Positions 41,228-50,954 are shown, numbered from the stretch's first letter. The stretch: 64,000 nucleotides of DNA from Pseudomonadota bacterium (GCA_023391335.1 JAEWBG010000057.1:12191-76190), one strand, 5' to 3'. Program-made: numbers and translations. Notes: generated from the letters alone by a model not told the origin.

Positions 41228-42877
41228 TCACACCGCGACGTCGGCAGCTAGATACTTTAGCGCTTCAGGCACGAATGAAAGATCGGTTGCTTCGCGTATC
41301 GCCAAACGCATTTGCGTTTCCAAAATATCCTGAGGCACCGGATTCTGATAACTCGCAAGACACCGCTCGATCGCAAGTTGCGCACGCATGCCTTCGGTAC
41401 GGACCATGCGATACGCTTTCACGATTAAAGCCTCCGCTGCACCGGGCGTCATCAGCAGCGGAATTGAATTCAGGGCATTGAGATCCTCATGCGTGACGCC
41501 TAAGTCGTAGCGGTCACTCAATGCACTCAGCAGAGCAGCGCCCTCTGCTTGCGAACTCGTGGGAAGAATTGGAATGCGTAGGTCCATGCGGCCGGGTCGC
41601 TTCAAGTCGACTTCGATCAAGTCCGGACGCGAGGACGCCAACACCCACATCACACGCCCACGATTGGTTGAATCCGCCATTTCCTGCGCGAGCATCGAAT
41701 AAAGACGACCGGACAAACCGCCATCACTGATTCCGGAGTCGCGCCGACCCAGAGCTTGGTCGGCCTCGTCGATAAAGATGATGCAGCGGCCCAGCGCGCG
41801 AGCGAGGCGAAACAGCTTCTCGAGATTGCCTTCGCTCGCACCGATCCACTTATCGCGAAAGTTTCTGAGCTTGACGATGGGGACGCCGACTTCACCCGCG
41901 AGACATTCGACCAAGTACGTCTTGCCCGTTCCGACCGGGCCGCAGAGCAGATAGCCCATCGGTAACGCTTTCAGATCGTTGCTGCGCCACAGCTCGATGT
42001 CTTGCCGAAGCCAACGCTTGAGCGCTTCCTGTCCGTGGTAGTGCTCCAACGTACGCGAGGACTGCATGAACTCAACGAGACCCGCCGCATCGTGCTCGAC
42101 CATCTCCTTTTTGAACGCGGTGAGTTCACGCGATTGCAGTAGCTCACTTCGATACGCACGGATCTTGGTCAACTGCTCGAGGGTGCGAATCGAGACACCC
42201 ATCATTGTGACACCGAGCGCCTTGAGATCGACGCTGCTTGGCAGCGTGTCCGGATATCTGCGCTGCAAGCAGACCAATGCGGATTCCAACTCGAGCGCGG
42301 ATGGGAGCGGGATCTGAATCGCGGCCACGTGCGGCGCGCAGGCGATGAGCGGCTCGAGGTCGGTCAGGTTCTCGGCGAGCAACAGGCTTGCAAAAGGAAG
42401 CTGCGCGAACGGATCGTTCGCGCCCCACTCGCGCACCACCGCAGTGATTGCGCCATGCTCGAAGCCATCGCCCTCTGCCGGAAGGATTTGCGCGGCAGAG
42501 CGAATGATCACGCCGACGCGCAACGGCAGACGTGAGTGAATCACACTGACATTGGCGATGTAGAACAGATACTTGCTGATGAAGCGAAATGCCTCGAGAG
42601 GACTTTGCGGTAGCGTGCGCAACGCCGAGGGCACCCAGTCCGCCAGCTTTTCGCCACCGCGAATAACCTGCAGCCCACTGCCCAGGTCGTAGGTGAACAC
42701 CACATCGAAATCGTGCAGCAGCACATCGCGGATGTAGTACTCGATGTTGACGAGTTCGGACCCCGATGCCATCCGGTCGTTCACATTGCCGTGCACGATG
42801 AACTGACCCGCCGCCCCGCTTTCGAACGAGACCCGAAACTGCTTGGCCCACTCCGGCGCGTCTGCCAGCATCGTCAT
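41228..42877 (-). CDS. AAA+ ATPase with N-terminal domain of unknown function
   Basis: A 549-residue protein. Residues about 1-250 form an N-terminal domain (QFIVHGNVNDR start) that may be a degenerate nucleotide-binding domain. Residues about 280-450 are a classical AAA module with Walker A GPVGTGKT (313-320), Walker B IIFIDEAD (366-373), an ASSRPDL sensor and KRPGRMD. The AAA module is of the type that remodels proteins (Cdc48/Ycf46-like). It heads the AAA/FecR/BlaI/M56 operon, with a BlaI-like operator just before it. The substrate is unknown. Confidence 0.88.
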   Translation of the reverse strand: MTMLADAPEWAKQFRVSFESGAAGQFIVHGNVNDRMASGSELVNIEYYIRDVLLHDFDVVFTYDLGSGLQVIRGGEKLADWVPSALRTLPQSPLEAFRFISKYLFYIANVSVIHSRLPLRVGVIIRSAAQILPAEGDGFEHGAITAVVREWGANDPFAQLPFASLLLAENLTDLEPLIACAPHVAAIQIPLPSALELESALVCLQRRYPDTLPSSVDLKALGVTMMGVSIRTLEQLTKIRAYRSELLQSRELTAFKKEMVEHDAAGLVEFMQSSRTLEHYHGQEALKRWLRQDIELWRSNDLKALPMGYLLCGPVGTGKTYLVECLAGEVGVPIVKLRNFRDKWIGASEGNLEKLFRLARALGRCIIFIDEADQALGRRDSGISDGGLSGRLYSMLAQEMADSTNRGRVMWVLASSRPDLIEVDLKRPGRMDLRIPILPTSSQAEGAALLSALSDRYDLGVTHEDLNALNSIPLLMTPGAAEALIVKAYRMVRTEGMRAQLAIERCLASYQNPVPQDILETQMRLAIREATDLSFVPEALKYLAADVAV

Positions 42878-42894
42878 CGGCCGCCTTCTAACGC

Positions 42895-42925
42895 TACATA
42901 TGTGGGCGACCCTACTACATCTGTC
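42895..42925. promoter_or_regulatory. Two BlaI-like operator dyads
   Basis: TACATATGTG (42895-42904) and TACATCTGTC (42916-42925) each match the TACA-N2-TGTA dyad bound by BlaI/MecI with one mismatch. Their centres are 21 bp apart, two helical turns, and they lie 18-48 bp before the ATPase start. Position and spacing suit repression of the whole operon by its third gene. Confidence 0.6.
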
Positions 42926-43489
42926 GTTTTCGCTTCAAGCCCCGGTCGTGGAAACAAGATTTCACACGGAGGACACGGAGAACACGGAGCTGAATGCAGG
43001 GAGAAGTGTGTGAGCTGCACGTGTGAGGTGTCTGGCTGCCAACCGTCAACGGTCAACTGCAAACGGAAGTCGGGCAGGATTAACAAGATGAACAGGATGG
43101 GGGCGGCAGGATCGGATTTCTTTGGTCCGATTATCCTGTCAATCCCGTTCATCCTGTCCAAAACTCTTGCTCCTTGATCCCGGTTCAAGACGGAAGAAAT
43201 AGACAGGATTAACAGGATGAACAGGATGGAAACGCGCGGGCGCAGGCTATGCCCAAGTCAGCAGTCACTCAGTAATTCTGGCCTGCGCGTAGCGCTTGCC
43301 TGCCAGCGGCTTGCTTGCCGACCGAGTCGGCTTGCGGCTTCGGAGAAGATCTCATACGGAAAACACGGAGATCTTCATACACCTCTCCCGGACTGCGTCC
43401 GTCTCTCCCACAAAGGGGCGAGGTGGAAGAGCACGCTATCGCCCGACCTGACTAGCGTCCGTCAGGTTTCCATCACGCTCTCATCTTTC
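42926..43489. repeat. Mixed repeat region
   Basis: No gene is credible. CCGTG-type words lie at 42958-42988 and 43350-43375. ACAGGATGAACAGGATT-type words lie at 43070-43105 and 43198-43230, and as the reverse complement at 43130-43160. A C-rich word lies at 43380-43430. This precedes the large array. Confidence 0.55.
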
Positions 43490-44112
43490 ATTCTGCCCCG
43501 ACGCAGTCCCTCCCGATGCGACAGCATCCTTCCCGACGCCAGTCCTTCTCGATCGCAAAGCGATCCGTCGAGTTCCGTTCTGTCCTGACGCTAGTCCTCC
43601 CTGACGCAACGCGTCCTTCCTGCCGAAGGCCTTCCTGACGACGAAGTCGTCCGTCATTGCTCCGCTCTGTCCCGACGCAGTCCTTCTCGACTGCAAAGCA
43701 GTCTTTCCCGACGACGGTCCTTCCCGACGCGTAGCGTCCGTCCTTCGCGTCCGTCCTTCACTTCTGTCCTGACGCTAGTCCTCCCTGACGCAAAGCGTCC
43801 TTCCTGCCAAAGGCCTTCCTGACGACGAAGTCGTCCGTCATTGCTCCGCTCTGTCTCGACGCCAGTCCTTCTCGACTGCAAAGCAGTCTTTCCCGACGAC
43901 CGTCCTTCCCGACGCGTAGCGTCCGTCCTGCGCGTCCGTCCTTCACTTCTGTCCTGACGCCAGTCCTCCCTGACGCAACGCGTCCTTCCTGCCGAAGGCC
44001 TACCTGATCGCGAAGCGATCCGTCGAGTTCCGTTCTGTCCTGACGCTAGTCCGCCCTGACGCAACGCGTCCTTCCTGCCGAAGGCCTACCTGATCGCGAT
44101 GCGATCCTTCAT
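43490..44112. repeat. Large micro-hairpin array with approximately 185-bp higher-order repeat
   Basis: A 620-bp run of short palindromes such as GACGCaaaGCGTC, GATCGCaaaGCGATC, GACTGCaaaGCAGTC and GACGACgaaGTCGTC, joined by ccttcc/ccttctcgac spacers. The anchor ttctgtcctgacg occurs at 43578, 43762, 43947 and 44033, giving periods of 184 and 185 bp and then a shortened unit of 86 bp. Stem sequences differ between copies but stay complementary. Minus-strand open frames through it encode only Arg/Gly-rich strings and are rejected as genes. Confidence 0.75.
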
Positions 44113-44524
44113 GTCAGTTGTCAGTCGGGCTGCCATCATCTTTTTGTGTAAACGACATCGACACTCGCGCGGCGGATCCGCTCATTCCCAATCAACGCCG
44201 CTATTTTCCGAGCGCTTAGAACGTTTTTTCAGTATCACATTCGATGCCTTTGTTGATCGCTCGATAGCGACTACTGATAATGCGTGCCGCTTCGACGGAC
44301 TGGCACTTTGACCAATAGCAACGACGCGCAGCGGATTTCATCATCGCCTGCGTATTGAGTGCCGCGAAACGTTCGCGCAACTCGAAGCCATAACCAGCAT
44401 GCCGCGCTACGAACGCGGCGTAAGCAACACGAAAAAGAATTCGACTCCGCATTCGCGGAGCGCCTCTGCGCGCATGCGCAGAGTGCGGCGGGAGAAGAGC
44501 AGTGAAGCTGCAAGGATCGTTCGC
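44113..44524. other. Leader of the autotransporter gene
   Basis: About 410 bp without a separate credible gene. An in-frame ATG at 44399 could extend the autotransporter by 42 residues, but these are Arg/Ser-rich and not signal-like. No repeat family or clear promoter is seen. Confidence 0.4.
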
Positions 44525-47500
44525 ATGAGTTGCAATGGGGTCATCACGGGTCGTGTTACGCGCATTGTCCTGCTGGCGTTGTCGCTGTTCGCCACATGCG
44601 ATAGCGCTCATGCAGCCATCCCTGCCGCGCTTTCAACACAACAGGTCGAACTGCAACTGCCCGCTAAGGATTCAAATGCAGTGGTGAACCTGCGCAGTGC
44701 CGGCGCCATCTTCGGCAGTCCGATTCTGGCTGTCGATAATGTCTCGCTGAAGATCAACGGTGTCGAAGGCAGAAGGGATCTCGACATCCAAGCCTACGGC
44801 ACACAGAGCGACACGACCGGGCAGGTCTGCGTGATCATCGCGAATAATGGTTACGTTCCGAACCCGAACGATGTTCTAACTTTGCATGTTCGAGTGATGA
44901 GCTATGCCGTTGGCAGCAGCATCGAAGGGGACATTCCCATCACGCTCGGCTCCGTTGGCGACTCTTCGAACTGCGAAGATGTAGGCTCGACTCCCATCGC
45001 TCGCGTGAATGTCCCGAGCGTGATCAACGACACCGACAATGCTCCTGGCGAATCTGTCGCGCTGGATGCCTCCGGGTCGAGCGATGCGGACCCAGGCACC
45101 AAGCTCACCTACAAGTGGTATCGAGTCATCGATACCGCAATCGAAGCGAACCCCTTCATGACCACGACTCAGCCTGTGGCTCGTGTCGCCTTGGACGATG
45201 GCGTACATGAACTCGCCCTGATCGCCATGGACGATTCACTCGGAGCCAATGGTCTGGAGAGCGAGGCGGTCTACTTCACGGTGACCGTTAATGGACCGGG
45301 CGCCCTGACAGCAAATGGCGGCGCAGATCGCACCGTGAACGATACCGATGGGAAGGCCGGTGAGCAGGTCGCGCTCGATGCTTCGGCAACCACAGGCCAG
45401 CGCTACTACTACGAGTGGCGCGAGGGCGATGGTTTGTTGGCGTCTGGATTCTTCGGTGCTACTGCGCCAGTGGCGGATGTGGACCTTGCCGATGGCGTGC
45501 ACGTCTTGACGCTTCTCGTAAACAATCTGCAGGGCGAACAATCGACCGACACGGTCACGATCACCGTTGCCGCTCCCACCGCTCCCACCGCAAATGCCGG
45601 ACCCGACATCACCAAGCCCGATACAAACGGCGCGCCAGGCGAAGCAGTCGATCTCTCAGGTACCGCAAATCCGTTCAACGGCACGATCGAATCTTACGTT
45701 TGGTATCTCGTCGAGAACGGCCAAGAACAAGCATTCGCGAGTACAGCGAACGCTAGCGTCTCGCTCGCAGATGGAACTCACATCGTTCGCTTTCGAGTCA
45801 CGACGACTGCAGGACTTAGCGCGCAGGACGACGTGCAGATTGTCGTCACGCCGCCTGCTGCACCGAACGTGGTCATCACGGGCGCACGTGCTTGGAACGA
45901 TACGGATGGGAAGGCGGGCGAATCCGTCACGCTCGACGGCTCGACTTCAACCACATCGTTTGGCTCGATTACCAACTACAACTGGTTCTTGGTTCAAAAC
46001 GGCCAGGAGCAATCGCTTGGATCCGGCGCGCGCGCCACATTCCCACTTGCAGATGGACAGAGCACGGTGCGACTGCGCATCACGACGAGCACGGGCATCA
46101 GTGCCACAAGCGATACGCAAATCGCCGTCGCCGCGCCCTCCCAGATGATTGCGAATGCCGGCGCAGACTTCAGCGTGAAGGACAGCGATGCACAACCTGG
46201 CGAATACGTCGATCTAAATGGCTCGGCCAGCGGCGGTCCACCGAATTCGCAACCGACCTATCAATGGACACTGGGCGATTCGGTGCTCGGATCGAGCGCG
46301 ACGCTCACGCATGTACGATTGCCGGACGGCAACAATACCGTGACGCTCACCGTGACTTTCGATAGCGAGCTGAGCACGAGCGACACGGTGCAAATCACCG
46401 TCGGCAACGTGCAAATGCCGGTCGCGAATGCAGGCCCGGATGAAACCATCACCGATACCGATGATGTGCCGGGCAAGACGATCACGCTGGATGCTTCGAA
46501 CTCCTCGACCCCCATCGGCACGATCACCGCGTATGAGTGGGCGCAAATCGACGGACAAGTGACGCGACCGCTGGGAACTGGGCCGACCGTAACGTTCGAT
46601 GCTCAGCCGGGTTCGACACGCGTCCGCCTGACGATCACCAACAGCTTCGGCCAAGTCGCAACTGCGGAAAAAATCGTCACGTTGACCGAACCCATGGGTC
46701 CGACCGCGAATGCAGGTCCCGATCGCCTCGTGCATGACACAGACCATCAAGCCGGCGAACCCATCGCGCTCGACGGCTCAGCATCGAATACTGCGTCGGG
46801 CACGATCACGTCTTATGAATGGTCGCTGGTCACACAGGAGGGCACTCAGCCGCTCGGATCAGGCGCAAAGCTCACCGCCTCACTGCCCAACGGGGTGAAT
46901 ACGGTGCAACTGGTCGTCACCAATTCGAATGCGATGTCCGCGAGCGATACGGTGCAAATCACCGTGATGGCCATGAGCACGCGCACGCAACTTGCCGAGC
47001 TCCCCAATCTCACACCGAATCAGCGCAAGATGGCGGCGGCTTTGGATGACCTTTGCAGTCGCGTCGTCGATGACAATGGCGCTGCAATCAACACTGGTAC
47101 GTCAAGCAGTAAGCGCGTGAAGGTGAGTCAATCCGATCGCGACGATCTGGTGAATCGCTGCCGCGGGCTGGTCTTCAGCAACAGCGCTGCCAATCAAGTT
47201 GAGGCATTGAGGCAATTGGGTGCAGATGACTTCGCGGCCGCACGCACCCAAGCGACTCTGTTCTCGACGTATCAATACACCGGCGTTATGGATCGCCTCG
47301 CCGCGCTACGCGGCGGCGCGCATGGCGTCAGCATTGCAGGATTGAATCTCTCCATCGATGGGGATGTAGTGCCGCTTGCACAGATGCGCAGCATGGTTCG
47401 CCACTTCTTGGGCGGCGGGGCGAGCAGCGATGCCGATTCCGCGGCCGATGAGCCAGGCGGCCTACTCGGCGACAAGTTGGGACTTTGGTTCCGCGGCAAC

Positions 47501-48343
47501 TACAGCTTCGGCAAGAAGGATGCTGACATCTCGAGCCCGCGCTTCGATGCGGACCAGTGGGTGATGCTCGCGGGCGTGGACTATCGCCTCTCCGATCACG
47601 CGGTACTCGGCACCGCGTTCTCGTACGCGAATTCCAGCATCAAGTTCGATCCAACCGATCCAGGTGGGCTCGATACAAAGGCGTGGACGGCCTCGGTGTA
47701 CGGATCGTTCTACACCGCCAAGAGCTTCTATTTGGACCTCACCGCTAACGTCACCAACTCCAACTACGATGCAGATCGCAACATCACGTACGTGGACGGC
47801 AGCGGCTTGGTTCAAGCAGATGCGCGCGGTTCGACGGGCGGCCTCACGTATAGCGGCGGATTCTCGGGCGGGTACGACTTCGTTCACGGCGGATTGACGA
47901 TCTCACCGAACGTCGGCGCGTTCTACATCAACGCAACCATCGACAGCTTTGCAGAGACCGGCGCGGGCGGGCTGAACTTGCTGTACGACGATCAGAACTT
48001 CCGCTCTCTCACCGGCACGGCAGGATTACGAATGTCGTATGCATGGAAGCAAAGCTGGGGCGTGTTGGTGCCGCATCTACGCGCCGACTTCGTGCAAGAG
48101 TTTGCGGATGCGACAGATGTCTTCGCAGTCCGCTTTGCAGCGGATCCCGATGTCGATAATGCACCGCCGATTCTCGTCGAAACCAAGAATCCGGATAACT
48201 CATATTGGCGCCTTGCCGGCGGCTTCTCGTTCCAGCTCGCGCACGGATTGTCGGGCTACTTGGAATATCAGCGCCTGCAAAGTTTCCAGTCGCTTGCGTT
48301 TAGCGATGTGAGTGGCGGGCTGAGATTTCAGAGAAGCTTTTAG
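44525..48343 (+). CDS. Autotransporter with seven PKD-like repeats
   Basis: A 1272-residue exported protein. The signal is MSCNGVITGRVTRIVLLALS plus a short tail ending AHA. After an N-terminal domain (about 30-160) come seven tandem PKD/Ig-like repeats, about 90 residues each, recognisable by the phrases NAGPDxxxxDTDxxPGExV, LDASxS and ITSYEW (about 165-820). A linker (NQRKMAAALDDLCSRV, with FSTYQYTGVMDRLAALRGG) precedes a C-terminal beta-barrel of about 270 residues that ends in Phe, as expected for an autotransporter translocator. The repeats would form a surface stalk. ATG 44525 follows AAGGAT by seven bases. Confidence 0.88.
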   Translation: MSCNGVITGRVTRIVLLALSLFATCDSAHAAIPAALSTQQVELQLPAKDSNAVVNLRSAGAIFGSPILAVDNVSLKINGVEGRRDLDIQAYGTQSDTTGQVCVIIANNGYVPNPNDVLTLHVRVMSYAVGSSIEGDIPITLGSVGDSSNCEDVGSTPIARVNVPSVINDTDNAPGESVALDASGSSDADPGTKLTYKWYRVIDTAIEANPFMTTTQPVARVALDDGVHELALIAMDDSLGANGLESEAVYFTVTVNGPGALTANGGADRTVNDTDGKAGEQVALDASATTGQRYYYEWREGDGLLASGFFGATAPVADVDLADGVHVLTLLVNNLQGEQSTDTVTITVAAPTAPTANAGPDITKPDTNGAPGEAVDLSGTANPFNGTIESYVWYLVENGQEQAFASTANASVSLADGTHIVRFRVTTTAGLSAQDDVQIVVTPPAAPNVVITGARAWNDTDGKAGESVTLDGSTSTTSFGSITNYNWFLVQNGQEQSLGSGARATFPLADGQSTVRLRITTSTGISATSDTQIAVAAPSQMIANAGADFSVKDSDAQPGEYVDLNGSASGGPPNSQPTYQWTLGDSVLGSSATLTHVRLPDGNNTVTLTVTFDSELSTSDTVQITVGNVQMPVANAGPDETITDTDDVPGKTITLDASNSSTPIGTITAYEWAQIDGQVTRPLGTGPTVTFDAQPGSTRVRLTITNSFGQVATAEKIVTLTEPMGPTANAGPDRLVHDTDHQAGEPIALDGSASNTASGTITSYEWSLVTQEGTQPLGSGAKLTASLPNGVNTVQLVVTNSNAMSASDTVQITVMAMSTRTQLAELPNLTPNQRKMAAALDDLCSRVVDDNGAAINTGTSSSKRVKVSQSDRDDLVNRCRGLVFSNSAANQVEALRQLGADDFAAARTQATLFSTYQYTGVMDRLAALRGGAHGVSIAGLNLSIDGDVVPLAQMRSMVRHFLGGGASSDADSAADEPGGLLGDKLGLWFRGNYSFGKKDADISSPRFDADQWVMLAGVDYRLSDHAVLGTAFSYANSSIKFDPTDPGGLDTKAWTASVYGSFYTAKSFYLDLTANVTNSNYDADRNITYVDGSGLVQADARGSTGGLTYSGGFSGGYDFVHGGLTISPNVGAFYINATIDSFAETGAGGLNLLYDDQNFRSLTGTAGLRMSYAWKQSWGVLVPHLRADFVQEFADATDVFAVRFAADPDVDNAPPILVETKNPDNSYWRLAGGFSFQLAHGLSGYLEYQRLQSFQSLAFSDVSGGLRFQRSF

Positions 48344-48801
48344 CTGAAAGGAACTCCACGGAGATCACGCGGAGCATGGGGTCACAGATAAGAGAAGGAA
48401 TAATTTCCACGGAGGACACGGAGAGCACGGAGACCGAGACCCAAGACGCAATAGGTCGCGATGATCGCAACCGGGCTTTGATTCCGTTCGTGGTGAGCCC
48501 GTCGAACCATAAACCAAACCAATCGTGCTTAGACCCACTCAGGACAAACGAGAGAACAATCGCGCTGCCATTGCGCAGTCTTGGATGTTTTCACTCCCTG
48601 CTTCCAGCGGAAATCATTATTCGAAGTTTTCAGCATGAGGACACGACGCGCCGGTGAATCCAATTCAACAACCCATCAATTCTTTTTTGCGTTCTCTGCG
48701 GCTAATTGATTCTTCTCTGCTCCGACAGGGACACCTTTGCGTCCTTTGTGTTGCGTCCGTTGTTGCTCTTTTATCCGTGGCCTCCGTGTGAAACTCTCCG
48801 A
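48344..48801. repeat. Intergenic region with CCGTG-type words
   Basis: CCGTG-type words lie at 48353-48375 and 48408-48440, and as the opposite orientation at 48775-48795. The open frame at 48376-48657 begins inside a repeat and has no coding signature. Otherwise nothing is seen. Confidence 0.5.
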
Positions 48802-49431
48802 TCACCGCCGCCGCACGGCGCGCACTTTCCCGCTATTACCGCCCCCGCAATAAAACTGATCGCGGCCATTCGACTCAAGGCCTGAGACGCCGGTGCCGGC
48901 TGGCATTTCGATGCTCTCCAGCACTTCGCCGGTGTCGGCATCGATGCGCCGAATGTCGCTCTCGTCGTTTTCCCACGTGGCGTGCCACAACTCACCATCG
49001 AGCCACGTAACACCGGTCACGAAGCGGTTCGATTCGATGCTGCGCAGAACTTTGCCCGTCTCCGGATCGATTTGATGAATCTTGCGCTGACGATATTCGC
49101 CCACCCACAGCGATCCTTCGGCCCACGCCAACCCTGAGTCGCCACCACCGCCGGGGGCCGGAATCGTCGCCAGCACGCGCCCCGTGTTTGGATCGATCTT
49201 GTGAATACGATCTTCTGCGATTTGAAACAGGTGCTGTCCATCGAACGCTGTGCCAGCATGCGAAGCGGCAGCAATCGCGTCGATCTGCTCTCCACTTTCC
49301 GGATCGAACGCGATGATCTTCTCGCCCGAAGCAAACCAAACCTTCTCGCCGTCGTAGGTCACACCATGTACACGTGTAGCGTCCGCAAACGGCCCGTACT
49401 CGCGAACGATTTCTGCAGCTGACTTCTTCAT
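48802..49431 (-). CDS. Beta-propeller protein (glutamine cyclotransferase/Vgb-like)
   Basis: A 209-residue protein without signal peptide made of repeated propeller strands (GVTYDGEKVWFASGEKIIAF, GTAFDGQHLFQI, GLAWAEGSLWVGEY, GVTWLDGELWHATW), each followed by a DPxTGxVL loop. The repeats are of the glutamine cyclotransferase/virginiamycin B lyase type. Such short propellers often bind rather than catalyse. It is downstream of the winged-helix gene at 49465 by 33 bp and probably co-transcribed with it. Confidence 0.82.
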   Translation of the reverse strand: MKKSAAEIVREYGPFADATRVHGVTYDGEKVWFASGEKIIAFDPESGEQIDAIAAASHAGTAFDGQHLFQIAEDRIHKIDPNTGRVLATIPAPGGGGDSGLAWAEGSLWVGEYRQRKIHQIDPETGKVLRSIESNRFVTGVTWLDGELWHATWENDESDIRRIDADTGEVLESIEMPAGTGVSGLESNGRDQFYCGGGNSGKVRAVRRR

Positions 49432-49464
49432 GGCGGCCTCTGATGAAATGTACCGATGCGTATG

Positions 49465-50685
49465 TTAGTCGCTTGCCAGCGAAGTCGAGAGTAACAAAGC
49501 CGTCGTGAATCCCGGCACGGCAGGCGCCATCCATCGGCGTGCACGGCCTTGCCCAAACGACTGGATTTTTCCCGCAGCGGCGAGTGATTCCAATGCGCGT
49601 TGCACGTTGCGCTGACTCGCCCCCATGGCCAGAGCCAGTGCAGAGCTGGACCAGGCTTCTCCGTCCGCAAGCAGCGCCAACACCGAGGCATATTCTTCTT
49701 CCGTGAGATTCGCCAACACCACCACGTCGTGTGGCTGGTGCGGCACTAAGACGAAACCGTCTTTCGTAGCATTCACCTCCGCGATCGGCGCGAGCAGTTT
49801 GCGCAGCCGACCGACCTCCACGCGCAGCCGAGCTCGCAGCGATTCGTCGGCATGTTTAGTGCGGAATGCTTTCGCGATGAGATCCGCCCTACCCACCTCG
49901 CCCGGCCATGCATCGGCAAGGGCACGAGCGATCGAAAACAGAACTGGCCGAGTAACAAGCGACACCGACGAGCGTGAAGAACACACCACGTATCGGCATG
50001 CATCGACAGTGACGACGTCTGAGGCGAGCAACTGTTCGACATCATGGAGATGGACCCGCCGCTCGTTGCCGCGGGCTTTGAGTCGAGCAACAGGCGCATC
50101 CAATTGCTGGATCGCGTTCTCCACCTCAGCGATCAAGGGCGGAATGCGCGCTTGAATTGCCGCAGCTCTCGCCAGATCTAGCGCACGCCGAGCAGCCTTC
50201 GCATGCAACCGACGCATCGCAATGCCAGCGACCACGAGTTCATGAGCGGCGCGTAACGGCGGCGGAAACCTTGCCGCGTCCACGTGAGTCAGGACGCGTT
50301 CGGCTTCATCGATCCGACCGATCAATAGCAAACGCCGCAGTGCTAGATACTGCGCGTGCGCAGCGTTGGTTTGATCGCCGTGACGTTCGAGCGCAAGACG
50401 TGCAGCATCCAAGAGCTTTGTTGAGAACGATAAGTCGCGCGATGCCAGAGCCACCTCTGCTTCCGCAACTACGCATCGAGCACGAGCCAACGGCTCTTTG
50501 GCACCGAACGCTCGCGCAGCCTGCTGCAGCAGTTTCTTGGAACGTGCGAGATCGCCCAGTTGCGCCATCGCAATCCCTCGCAGCGCGAGCGCAGGCGCAT
50601 CGTTCCGCAAAGCAATGCGCTTCAATGCACCGAGCGGATCGCCCGTGGCCAAAGCGCGTGCGGCTGCGGTGATGAGGGAGTCCAT
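49465..50685 (-). CDS. Winged-helix regulator with N-terminal helical-repeat region
   Basis: A 406-residue protein. Residues about 1-210 are alanine-rich helical repeats (tetratricopeptide-like). Residues about 225-340 resemble a winged-helix domain of the OmpR/transcriptional-activator type (RARLRVEVGRLRKLLAPIAE, TKDGFVLVP wing). A second helix-turn-helix follows (SSALALAMGASQRNVQRALE). The ATG at 50685 is taken because the 75 upstream in-frame codons are translations of the intergenic GTGACTAG-type repeat. Together with the propeller gene it forms a two-gene operon and may respond to what the propeller binds. Confidence 0.78.
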   Translation of the reverse strand: MDSLITAAARALATGDPLGALKRIALRNDAPALALRGIAMAQLGDLARSKKLLQQAARAFGAKEPLARARCVVAEAEVALASRDLSFSTKLLDAARLALERHGDQTNAAHAQYLALRRLLLIGRIDEAERVLTHVDAARFPPPLRAAHELVVAGIAMRRLHAKAARRALDLARAAAIQARIPPLIAEVENAIQQLDAPVARLKARGNERRVHLHDVEQLLASDVVTVDACRYVVCSSRSSVSLVTRPVLFSIARALADAWPGEVGRADLIAKAFRTKHADESLRARLRVEVGRLRKLLAPIAEVNATKDGFVLVPHQPHDVVVLANLTEEEYASVLALLADGEAWSSSALALAMGASQRNVQRALESLAAAGKIQSFGQGRARRWMAPAVPGFTTALLLSTSLASD

Positions 50686-50954
50686 CTTTGATAGTGACTG
50701 GTGACTAGGGACTAGTGACTCGGGAACTGCGAACTGGGAACTGGGAACTGGGAACTGCACGAGAATGACGGATCGCTTCGCGATCGGGAAGGACTGGCGT
50801 CCTAAGAATCGTTCTGCTTCACGCACCTTTGGTTCGCTGACGAAAGTCCACTTACCTGCCGCGCTCTTCCTCTCCGCACGGCTGCCTTGCCGATGGCTCG
50901 CGTGCCGCAAGAACGCTTGCTCTTCGTTGCAGTCGTCACTGCGTCATTGCTAGC
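50686..50954. repeat. Repeat cluster upstream of the winged-helix gene
   Basis: GTGACTAG-type words (50692-50735) run into a tandem of gaactgg (gggaactgggaactgggaac). A micro-hairpin word follows (50770-50800). Bases about 50838-50930 form a block also present near 52960-53050 (both contain cctgccgcgctcttc and ggctnccttgccnatggct-like strings). No gene is credible. Confidence 0.55.

Noticed and set aside
43654..44064. Minus-strand open frame of 136 codons
   Set aside because: It is a translation of the micro-hairpin array (Arg/Gly/Asp strings repeating with the DNA period) and has no start signal.
43490..44112. CRISPR-like regular array
   Set aside because: Units are short palindromes with variable stems and very short spacers; there are no constant 24-40 bp repeats with unique spacers and no cas genes.
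48376..48657. Plus-strand frame of 93 codons after the autotransporter
   Set aside because: It begins inside a CCGTG-type repeat and has neither a ribosome site nor a coding-like composition.
49465..50910. Start of the winged-helix gene at 50910
   Set aside because: The first 75 codons translate the GTGACTAG and gaactgg repeats; the protein proper begins at 50685.
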